Source: Paracentrotus lividus (lineage: Eukaryota > Echinodermata > Echinoidea > Camarodonta > Echinidae). From it: a stretch of DNA of 64,000 nucleotides. Position numbers and translations under genes: made by a program. Positions 26,890 through 38,800 of the stretch are shown piece after piece. Location of the stretch: positions 18,523,115 through 18,587,114 of the forward strand of contig CALNVZ010000174.1 in the NCBI GenBank assembly GCA_940671915.1. Direction: 5' to 3'. The notes under the pieces were generated by a model. It was not told the DNA's origin. It did not search any database and saw only the letters and a list, made by a program, of their open reading frames with translations. Position 1 is the first letter of the stretch; each line of letters begins with the position of its first letter.

Positions 26890-29800
26890 GTCTGTTTCTT
26901 GTTGCTTGTTTTGTTCATTCTCTTGTTACCTCTTCTTTCCTCTTTTTGTCTACCCATTCTCCTTATCTGTGTTTCTCTCCGTTTCCCTCATTCTTTCCCG
27001 TGGTCCAAGGTTTTTGGTTTATACCCTATTCCTAGATACATCATAAATTTTTTTTTCTTAACCAAAATATGAAGCTTTGTTTCTTAAATTACATAAATAC
27101 CACTTGACGAAATCTTTCTAAACATACTTCATGGCATGATAGAGTATTACTAATAATTGTTACATTATGTATCACTTTATCATGTATCCTACTCGATGTT
27201 TATAAGGGCTTTTAATTTTAACTAACTATTACCAGGCTTAGTGAGGCGACTCTGAAAGGCGCTCACAGCATTCAAGTATTATTGATAATATAACATCATA
27301 TAATATAGCTAATTCCCAAATGAATAAAGATTAAGATATCACAGTTATATTGAATTACATGTCCATTGATTATCCCATAATCTCTTCTCCGATATAATAG
27401 GAAGATTTAATATCATTGTTATTTTTTTTTTTAATCGAGGAGGAAAAAATCGAGGCATTCAAAGATATTGATTAAAAAAATGAAAAGAATAGTAATAAAC
27501 CATAATTGAAAAAAACTTCAGAGAGATAGATTAGACGCGTTTGGACGACCAGAGAACGACGAGGGAACGACCAGAGAACGACAAGGGAACGAACATCCAA
27601 CGCGCATAACGTTCATCTGCTAAATGCCAAGCGCATACAGAACCTATTGATAATGGCGTTGTTACGCGCTAGAAAACGCTCAAAACTGTGAACGTGTAAT
27701 AAAATTATGAATTTATCTCAGCGTTCATTTTGCGTTCAGACAACGATTAATTGCGTATGGTTACGAGTAGCAACGTTTTCGAACGTACACACCAAATTCC
27801 AAGAACGCTGGTCAAACGTTAGCTCAACACGCCGTAGTGTGAGGGCACCTTTAGACGAGAAATCCGTCACCCGGGGTACCAAGTAATAACGATCAAATAA
27901 CCATCTTCTAAAACATTTGGTCAGCATCCAACTTCATTGGTCCGAGTAGTTTACAGTGCAATTAACCGTAGGCCCTGTATTTTTTTTGACTTCGCCATAG
28001 TCCAATGACTTCAACACACATGTCCTATTTATCCATTATTAATAATTTATCAGTACCAGTTAAAAAGATTGCAAAACGTCGTACAACGAAACACGTATAT
28101 GAACATAATCGATTACATAAGTGACGATTCCTACAAAGCGTAGTATCTTATGCATTACCCTATTCGATTACACTAAGATTAATTCAATAACACATAATAA
28201 TGTTCTGATTAAACTCCAATAATGCAATTTATCTTTAAGAAATTATAACTACAACGAAATAGAAGCGTATTTCGTTAAAATATATTCAAGATATGCCCTT
28301 CTGATCGAATAACTGACGCTGCAGGAGAACAATACAATAACTGGCAGTGTTTACAATGCCCTGTAACATAAAGACTTGATGTACATGTATATAGATAATA
28401 AGTTACGATCGATTTAATATCGGTAGCCTGATCATGGACAGGGTGCCCCAAAGTTGAAGATCTTAATCTTAACCCTAGCCGTAACCCTAATCTTAATCAT
28501 AATAATTATCCTAATCCATGAACGGAACCTGAACTCCAAACGAGGTTACCGAGATAGAATTAATCTTAACTATTAATCGATCGAAAGTCTTTATGTTAGT
28601 TTATATGAGGAGAAATGAAGATAATACTCAGGAGACTGAGGGTATAGCCTTTGTTTTGGGTAAAAATATTGTTGCGATGAATGATATTGTTTCAAAAAGA
28701 ATCTATGCTTCTTTGATTAAAAAACACTCGGTAACACCGGAAATTTTTGATAAAATGAAAGAAAAATTTAATTTCACTTATAAAGACACGGAAAATATTT
28801 TCAGATGACCAAGAAAATGTACACTAAATAGTAGACTAAGAGAGTTTCAATTTAAGCCGATACATGGAATCATTTATACAAATCATCATTTATTCCGTTT
28901 TGGTTTTGTTCAAAATGCCTTATGTGCTTATTGTAAAAAGGAAGAAGAAACCTACCGCCACATATTTTTCGAATGCCAAAACGCTAGATTTATTTGGAAT
29001 AACAGTAATGATATTTTAAACCTTATTCCCATAGATAATCTAAAATGGCAAGACATCCTTTTTGGTATATATTTAGAAAATCAAGGTAAGGAAAAATTAG
29101 TAAATCATTTTTTTAATCTTGGTTAAGTATCTTATTTTTAGAGGAAGAGAACGAGGTTCACCTATTACCATCAATGAAATTAAAAGTATGTTAAAAAAGA
29201 AGAATGGGAGGAAAAACGTTTGGCTCTCGAGAGAAACACATTTCTCTTCACCTTAAGAAATGGGAACACTTAAATCTTAAACATCTTCATGAGGGAGAGC
29301 GAGGGGCGATTGCCAAGTTATCATCCTGTTTGTTTTGTCTTTTGTTTTGTGTAACGAATCCGTATCCCTGACCAGACAAGTGGAATTCCTGAGGGGGAGG
29401 GGGAGGGAGGAGGGTGGTTATTTTAGAGGGGAGGGTGGTTTTTTCCTTAAGATCTCTGACGTTTTTTTTTTTTCTTTCTTTCTTTTGAGAGAGAGAGAGT
29501 TTCAGAGTTCTTAAGGAAATGAGAAGAATGGAGGAACTTTTTTTTTTTTTTTTTTAAGTCCCTCTTTCTTTTTTACATATAATTCTTCCATATTCACAAT
29601 CATATTTTATGTGATTCAAAGAGTAAATTTTGTTTGTACATTACTGTATTGTAAAATGGATATATAGTGATATAATTGATATGATGTTTGTGTTTATGAA
29701 CAATTATCTTTGTAGTATGAGTACAATGTACGTTATTGATTGTTTTGTTGTATTATTTGGAAGAAATAAAAACATACTTAAAAACAAAAAATGTTACAAA

Positions 29801-32800
29801 AAGGCACAGTAAAGTTTCACTCACATTACTAGAGCTTTGAAATGCATTAATGACGTCATAGGGGAGGCACGATAGGAGATCGATTATAAACCATGACTTG
29901 AGATAATTTATGCGTAGATTTTGGCTCGGACACGACCTCGCCTGCAGGACCAACGAACGTCGTGTGGAAGTTGAGGATGACATCGATGAAGAAGACGATA
30001 TCGACGATACCTGGAAAAAAAACAAAAAACAAACACAATATAATTATAGAGTATATTGTGATGAGAATCGTATAAAATCTAAAAATCGTGAAGTATTAAG
30101 AGCATTATTAGCGTACACTTAGATCACACCTAATAAAGAATACTTTAGGTGGTGGGTGCGAAAAATACTCTGAAACGATCCATTTCCATATTGTTTATTT
30201 CCTATTATCACTCCTTAATTGTTGTTCTAAATGAAAGTCCATCATGATAATGAATTGGTTTGATAAAAGCAGAAACAGCGAGAGAAACATTTTAGTGGAC
30301 TTGGCCAAAATTCCTTCAAGAGGTACCGAAGAGAATAAATATTGATGTTGTTTTTAAATACCGGGTCATTCGCGACCAGGACTCTGGGTCCATTGGGGCC
30401 ATACACATTCCGGGTCAATTTGATTTGGATTCCGGATCAAGGCTCCAGTTGACCCAGATTCCGGTTCAAATGATTCGGTTGACGGGGATTCCGGGTCAAA
30501 GTGTATGGCCTTGATGGACCCAAATTCCGGGTCAAGGCTCTATTTGGCCCGGATTCCGAGTCAATAAGGCTCCAATTGACCCAAATTCCAGGTCAATAGT
30601 TTGATGACCCCAAAAAGGGCCGATTTATTTTCCCAGTTGAAGAGTAAAACATTTAAGATAGCGACCCATTGGGATCTTAAAGAGAATAATCATACATCGT
30701 CGTAACGTCGTGATCGTTACGTGGTTCGTTATATAGAGTTGTAATTCCTTACCGTCGATGACTACAAGAGTGATGTATTCATTGTTAGTAGAATAGTTGA
30801 AGGTCACGTTGAAAGGCACTGCAACTGCTGTGTAGAAAGTCAGCACAAGAATTACCCAGTCCCATATAGTCTTAAATGTGCAGTAGTGCAAGATAATATG
30901 GGGAGGCGTCTTAGGGGCTTCTCGCTTGTACTGTGGTAGTAGCTCGGCATCAAGGCTCATCATCTAATAAAATGAGAGAATAGATATGATCGCAAGAAGA
31001 AGAAAGAAGATAGAATAAACAAACAAACAAGATATTAACATGGTATTTGAATTTCTGGAATGTATTTTAGAATAACATTAATCTTGGCTGTTTTAAATTG
31101 ATGTTTTAAGAACATAGATTTGTAAAATGTATTACACATTTACTTGTAAAAGTTTTACATAGATTGAAAATATTTAAAAAGTAAAAAGAAATTTCATAAG
31201 GCACTTGCTGTATGCGGGGGGGGGGGGCTATCTAATGAAAATCAATTATCGCTTAACACGCCCCTATTCATGCAGCATGGAGATTAGGGAGAAAGTGAGA
31301 CTCATATACATACATGTGAAATTTGTGAAATCTGCGCCTGCTTGGTTTGTTCTTGCTTCATATTCGGTAAGTGTTGAGCGACCTGTACCAACACAGACCG
31401 GCTCCGGGTGACTGTCCGCGCCAATTTTGCAAACCGCCCGACACCTGAAATAGGAGAATAATATTATAGGGCAATTAATTGATTTCAATTCAGATTCATA
31501 TCCAATCCAAACCTTAATTCTATCATGAAGTTTATTAGGAAGCAAGAAAATCTTATTGCCCCCCCCCCCACAACATGTAGGCTATTTCTGCTAAGGCAGA
31601 ATCATATCTCACTCATACATTCAGAAGACTTTTCTCTCTTTTTTTGTGTGTGCCAGATTGGACATTTTTTTAATTTGAATTTCCTAACCAAACATGTACC
31701 CATAAACCACGAGCATGATAAGCAGAATGTGATGATCCTTGTTCCTACTCTCTCAAATACATCAATTTTTTCTTCCTCATTCTTGTATTATTTTCATTCC
31801 CAAGTAGAATAATAGGGGAGACCGGGTATGGAAGTTACACGGGTCAGTTGTTACAGTTCTCAGTGTGCTAAGATGGAACAAGAGAGGATGTGCTAACTGG
31901 CATCTATATACAGCCTACACATAGCTGTGATGAACTGCCGGTCGTGAGGTTTCTCCGTTGTTTTATTAAAAAGTAAATCAACAAAAAACATTTTTTACAG
32001 TTCAAAGTAAATTTTTGACAAAAATTGAAATTTGTAATAGCTCTCACAACTGAAGGCACATGATGATAGTCTGGTATTGTAACTATAGTACATGTATGTC
32101 ACTAATATACCCCCTAGCCATGCCCTTTAATTCTGCCTAATGGCTGTGCTACTGTTGATTTCTGTGCGTAAAATCACCCATGGGGTAGGTTGTTACAACA
32201 ACCTACCCCATGTTAATGTAACAACTTACCCCAATTACATTACATATGTAAAATTACATTTTGTCTTAATTTTCAGGTGTTAAAGCTCTACTTGATCTAC
32301 TGTTAACGATGTCAAGAAACTGGAAAGTTGAAATTAAAGTATGGTATAAGAGATTTACACATTGTCAACTTACCCCGTATGTTTACATATTGTAACAATT
32401 GACCCCGTATGTTGTAACAACCTACCCCGTATATGGGGTAGGTTGTTACAAAAAAATGTCTTCACTAATTAAGCTGTAGTTAATTAGTGTTTACATGTTT
32501 TCAAGTTTTATATGCCTCAGGTTTTAGCCAACATAATAGGCTAACTACAGACCCAATATGGAGTGCGTGAGTTCTTTCATTAGAATTATCTGGCCCAAAA
32601 TGTGAATTTTGTAACGTCCATACCCGGTCTCCCCTACTTAAATGACTTGAGAAGAACATGCTTTCAATAATGCATAATTCATGAGAATTATGTGGTAAGC
32701 CGTTGTGACGTTCAATGCAGATTTAGGTTATATAAATCTGCAGGCGTTTGGAATTTCCCCAATCGGTCTATAAAGCCCTGATAATACTATATAGTCAAGT

Positions 32801-35800
32801 TGACTAAAGACCACCAAGATTTTTATATAAAGTACATCAATTATGTGGGTGTTGACTTATGCTGAATAAAATCCTCTTTCTTTCCAATCCACAAAGAAAA
32901 TTGTCCTGCTCAGTAGAAATAAATAATTAAATGAGGTATAGGTCATTATTTTTTGTGTGTGCATGAGCAAATTGCAAAGTAGTGAATATCAAATTGATAT
33001 ACAGGCATTTCCAATTCCCCAATCTGACATTTCGATAATTGTGTATAAAATTGATTTCAAAGTGTTTTGACGAAATTAGATTGTCTCTTTTCTCAGATTT
33101 TTATAGTCTCCCAGACTTTCTCAAAAACATCACAACTATTAAAAAATTTAAATCTAATTTGAGATACCTTTCTGTTTAAGATTTCTTAAGTTAATTACAA
33201 GCCAACACTATTATCATATATTCTGTTCTCTTAAAATAGAAACATGCTTCGGAAAGGTGTTATGCGCTATACAGGAATCACATGTTGTAATTAGTAGGCT
33301 ATTATTATAAAAGAATTATGAAAAAACCCTTAGATAGTAAAAAAGTTGTTTCCTATTGTTTCCTAGGAATTCCTTTTTAATCCTTGATAACGGATCATGA
33401 TGGTTTTTATGAATAAACAAAATAGTAATACAACTATATTTAGTCGTCTTATAATTCATTCCAGTTCAATAGTTCACATGACCTTTGTTGAAGCAAGCAG
33501 ATTATAATATGCTACCTTTCGCGGATCCATCTTCAATTGGTTGCTTGAGTGCCGTGATGTCTTTGAATACACAAAGGAATAGGACCACTTGCTCTCTGTC
33601 GTCTTTGACAGGAGCGATCTGTACTAAGGTCCACATAGGCGTCCCTGGAGTGAAGACAGAGAGAGAAAGGGAGAGAAAGATGAGATGGAGAGGAGAGAGA
33701 GGGAGAAAGAGAAAGAGAGAGAGAGATACATTTTAAAAAAAAATATAGAGATAGACAGATTTGGAGAACAATAAACACAATATTATTAAAGTCCATTTTT
33801 TTTAAAAGTAGTCTGTTCATCATCAAAGGTTTCAGACTACTGCGATGAAGATAATATGTAGCTTTTTCTTATATAAAATATCACGGTCATTAACGGTAAA
33901 TATAACACAAAGAAAATTCAGTACCCATAAGCATTTTATGTAAAAACATGATGCTTTCAAGACAACGAACTATTGTTTTTAAAAAGAAGACCCTATCTAA
34001 TTTAATCGCGGGGATGTGTAGACAAAATATGAAACGAAACAATGTAACATTTAATGAGTTTCAAAATATTAGAAGCATTAAAAGAAAACAAAATAAACTG
34101 AAGAAAAATGTTAATGAAATTATGTTTATAAACTGTCTGATCTAAATAAACGTATACACATGTATTTTAGTTGTTTTCATTCAGTTGACCATTTAAATAC
34201 CTTTAAAATGCCTGGAATGTCTACCAAAAAAAATCATTATTATATACTAAATAACATAAAAATGCGTTTGGAACTCGCCCCCAACTCGCCCCAAATCGCC
34301 CTTTTTGTGTTACGCAACCAATTGTAAAATCTAAAAAAATCTTGCCCATGTCAGGATCAAAGTGTCGTAACGTTATAAATATGAAGTCTCTCCCTACAAA
34401 AGTATACATTTTGAGGAAGGAAATTTCATGAGAATGTCAAAAATGTCATGAGCATGGTTTTGGTTATCTCACCACCAAGGGATTGGGAATCCAAGCCTCC
34501 CCATTTGACCAAATTTTCTGAAACTTGGCAGGTATTTGAGGTATATAAGAATGAATAAGCCTGCTAAGTTTCATACTTCTACCTCAAACACTTTTGGAGC
34601 AATCGGCATAAATATGTAATTGGCATTTTACTTTTTTGCATTTGGACAACATGTTAAATACACAAGTCTATGGGGGAAACCAAAAACGCAAAGCGCAACT
34701 ATTTTTAATGCTGCGCATTACCAGATGGTCGAAACTATATAAAATTGGTATAAAAATATACGTAAGACCCTATGCTAAAAAGTCATGAAAGCTCATGGCA
34801 CACAAACGATATCTTTAACCTTATTTCGGCAAATGAACTCGGGCATTGATAAATCCATAGACCTTGTGTAGGTTCAGGTGTTCTAATAATTTTGGCCACC
34901 ACTGTATATGTGTGTGTGTGTGTGTGTGTAAGGATGAAGCTAGCTACTCATGGCTCTGGTTCTTGTAAGAAAATGTAGGCGAAATAATAACCACTCTTCA
35001 GCAACGCCAATTTCATCTTGTCATCTTGTTTTATATATATATTTATTTATACATGCGAAAGATGAAAAAGGATAATGAGTCAGATGTATCTTTCCCTTTT
35101 AAGCCATATATCTGGCCTTCGTAAGGTCTTCAACACAATATGAAATGTAAACGAACATAATATATATGGCCGATTGCTAGCCTAATAAAAAAAATAAAAT
35201 TAAAAAAAATAAATAAAAAAAGAAAGTAGCAAACCATAACTAAATCGCATTAATTACGAATTTTTGATGGAACATTCACCTTTGGCAGGTATCCAAATTA
35301 AAAAGAAAAAAAGTTATCATGAGTAAACTTAGTTCGCTTGGATGTATATATAAGAAAAACGTTTCTTCATATTCTTCCCCTATGTAGTGCGGTGATTATC
35401 ATTCTTTTCATGTCATGAGGCGGTGCAATCAGTGAGCGGCGAACGAAGGCGAATTTCACTGTGGGATTCGCTTCAATCGCATGCGTTCGTAACTCAGTGA
35501 GATATACCCCTTTTGCAACATTCTTGCCTAACAAAGCAGCACAAGATAAAAGGCAGTGTGTTCGTGGAGTTGGCTAGACTCTATATTGTACCGTATAAAC
35601 TAATCGCCGCGGTTCGCTGGCGTTCGCCGCTTAGTGAGTGCCTAAACTTTGCTCTAAAGCACCGGACAGTCTGTATTGTGTTTGGGAAGGGTGGGTGCAT
35701 TGTCACTCTGCTGGTATCGCAACTCTGTATGACTAGCAAACATGTTCCATGTTAGTGACGCAAGACTTTTTTTTTCCGTTGAGATAGTAAACTGAACTCT

Positions 35801-38800
35801 AATATACGACACACTTAACATCCGTCATTCCATCAATTATTGGGGATTTGTGAGACACGGATGGTCTCACGATATCCCTATCAAAACGTCAGTCTTGACA
35901 TTCAATCGTTTTTATGTATGGTGGTGGTAATGGATGGAAATGGAGAGAGAAAGAGAAATTTAGGGAGACATAAAAATTAAAAAAACCACAATAGATGTCA
36001 TGCGATGAATTATTCAAGACTTATTCTAAAAGCATACCTTTTGGTCTCCTGTCAAGTAGAGAGTCTCTTTATGGTGTTGAATAACTACTTTAAACAGTAG
36101 ACGGAACAAAATACAGGAATTTATGTTATATTTTACGTCCAAATTGTGGCCTCTTATGATATCCATCCAATACATTATTCTGCTAATTAAGGGAACGTGA
36201 TGGAAAAAAAGTGTATGTACCTTGCAAAGGGGAGCGACGGATTTCACCAACTCGCACTGATTTTCCTATTTTTTTCATAACTGCCCATTCCCGTCATATT
36301 ATGGGGGCTCCGAAAATGGTGCAGTTTGCCAGAGTTCACAAGAATGTAATACCTAAGATAGCTCATTTTCTGAGAATCTGTATCACATGTACGTGCAGCC
36401 TGCTGCTACCAACGCGCTTCTTTTATACCACTAATTTGCACGTGAGTCGGAACTACGGACTTGGTGCTGCTGACGACACTGAGATTAGGCTATCGATCAC
36501 ACTAATGAGAGATCACTTAATCCAGAGAGGGGAAATCTTAGCTCAAATTGGGTGAGTGATCGATCAGAAAGATACGAGATGGTGATTAGAGATTCGTTGG
36601 TTCTTCTGCGTAGGAGTGAAGTAGACTTTCACAACTTGGTCATATTCCAGGGCCCACACGGCGTGTAAAACCAGTGGTCTATGCATTTATTTAATGAACC
36701 GAACCGTGTATCCAAATATGGCCAAAACGCTTCCCCCCCCCCTTTTTTTCCCCCCGGTTGCTTTGTTATCTTGCACGCTGTATACGGGCCCTGTAGTTAT
36801 ATGTCATTTTTAATTTATATTTATGATGTAAATCACCGAAATTAACCAAACGATGGTTCACAACGAACGACGGCAGAAAAAAATAATCATGGGCGATTCT
36901 TTGAAAAATGAACCTTTTTGGAAAAAATAAAGTTTGTCCTTTTTGTTTTTAAGCTGCCCATTCATATAGAGCAATGTCTGACGTTTCATGAAATGCATTT
37001 TTTATCTTAATTTTACAAATTTTTCCTGCTCATTTGCATAAATTAACATGCAAAAAATTTGAATAGAAAAATGTACGTAAAAGATCATTTGTTTGACCCT
37101 GACTTGATTGTATATGCTGGTCTCCTTACTTTGATTATTGTCATTATACCCTTTTTTAACTTCATTCCTTTAAATTTAAATGAAAAATAATGGTGTTGAA
37201 TTGATTGTTTTAAGATAATTAACTAAAGAAATTAATTGCCATCAAATGTCACACACGTGACCCAAAAACACGAAAAGTTAACGCCCCCCGAAAACCATGG
37301 TTCTATTATTATTACAATTTTTTCTCCAAAGCTAGATATAACGTGCCTTGCATCTCACCAAATATGAAGCCATGATAGCTTTTAATTTAGTTATTAATTA
37401 ACTTTGAAATTGGTCACACACCAACTATGGGCATGCCTTAAAAAAAGGGACCGGGCTATTCGGCCATTCTTTGAAAAGTGAACCTTTTGGGGACAAATGA
37501 ATTTTTGCTTTTTGGTTTTAACCTGCATCTTCAAATAGAGCAATGTCTGAAGTTTCATGAACTGATGTTTTTTCGTGAATTTTGCAATTGTTCATGCTCA
37601 TTTGCATAAATTAACATAAATGATAATTAAATGGAAAAACGGTAAATAAAATATCTTTTTTTTTTTAGCCCTGACTGGAATGGATATGCTGACTTCCTTA
37701 CTTGGATTACTGTCATTATATTATTATTTACCTCTATTCCTTTTAATGGAACCCCCCAAAATAATGTTGTTAATTTGATTATATTAAGATAATCAACCCT
37801 GGAAATTAATTGCCCTCAAAATGTCACACACAAGTAACCAGAAAACACAAAAAGTTTACCACCCGTCTTAACCATGGCTCCTTATTATTATGATTATTTC
37901 TCCAAGGCCAGATTTAATGTACCTTGCATTTCACTAAATATGAATCCATGACAAGTTTTAATTTGATTATTAATTAGCACACAAATTGGTCACACACGTG
38001 ACCCGTTGGGTGGGGGCGGTCATAAATTCTGATTATTTTCACTTTCATTGGCTAAAATTAATTTATTTTAGCATTATTATGCTTCAAAATGGTTCTGCAA
38101 TAATTTTTGCGAAAAAAAACAACAACAACAAGAACAAAACAAAAAAAAACAAAAAAAAAAATCGAAAAAACAAGGAAATACATAAGAAATTCATAAAACA
38201 ATGAAATACACAAGGAATTTAGTTCGATATCAAATTTTTTTCCAAGTACAATTGTTAGGAATCCTATAAAGATTATGCAAACTCAAAATTAGCATTCCAG
38301 AAGCTGTAGTTTGTCAATCAGAACAACAATTATGACTTCATGCAATGCGTAAATTAGCATAATTAATTCATAGAAAATAAATTGTAATTATTATGGGAAA
38401 ATTAACAGTGCTTTCTTGTAGTTATATCACACACTACCAACGTGCAAAGTTTCGGCGCGCTCGCGCGATCAACAGCCAAGATATTATAGGGGGCATAATG
38501 CCCCCCGCCTCCCTACCCGCCCCTATCACAGTCTTGACAGCTACCAAAACACCCCATTGACTGACTAGGGTTGAGTTCATAAAATTTTTTACCACAGCGG
38601 ATATAGTAATTGCTCAAAATGTACATTTATTGCATAATACATAATATATTCATTTTTCTGTACATTTTGCCATAGGTCACACACGTGACCCGACATCGCG
38701 ATATAAAATAATAGATAAAAAAAAAAATTTTCAGAGATGACTCCTATCCAGTGGTATTTTTTGGTTAACAGGTCCATAATGCATATCTCACAGCAATAAG

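Larger units (their letters stand above)
23424..27849. mobile_element. Outer inverted-repeat element, GGTGCCCTCACACTA ends, split by insertions
   Basis: The left end is GGTGCCCTCACACTAGAGC, continuing with repeated ACG/GCGTT-type words to about 24040. The right end runs from about 27533 and closes with TAGCTCAACACG and AGTGTGAGGGCACC. The middle 3.5 kb is unlike the arms and holds the element at 25505-26487. The internal style resembles the 4968-5657 element. Confidence 0.65.
20789..29824. other. KCNH: Large KCNH intron between the S3 and S4 exons, rich in nested elements
   Basis: About 9 kb. Listed separately are a possible solo LTR (22491-23415), a nested set of inverted-repeat elements (23424-27849), a TIR element (28357-28598) and a LINE remnant (28599-29793). 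20800-22200 has only unique-looking AT-rich DNA. A (GA)n run is at 22216-22245, and C/T-rich runs fill 26800-26990. Confidence 0.65.

Noticed and set aside
31314..31384. Donor at CAG|GTCGCT for the linker exon
   Set aside because: It keeps phase but removes most of the linker and is a weak donor. GTATGT at 31313 gives near-normal length and a better site, although alternative use remains possible.
36211..36555. 114-residue plus-strand open frame in a KCNH intron
   Set aside because: No recognisable domain. The composition is slightly GC-rich but there is no conserved motif or neighbouring exon.
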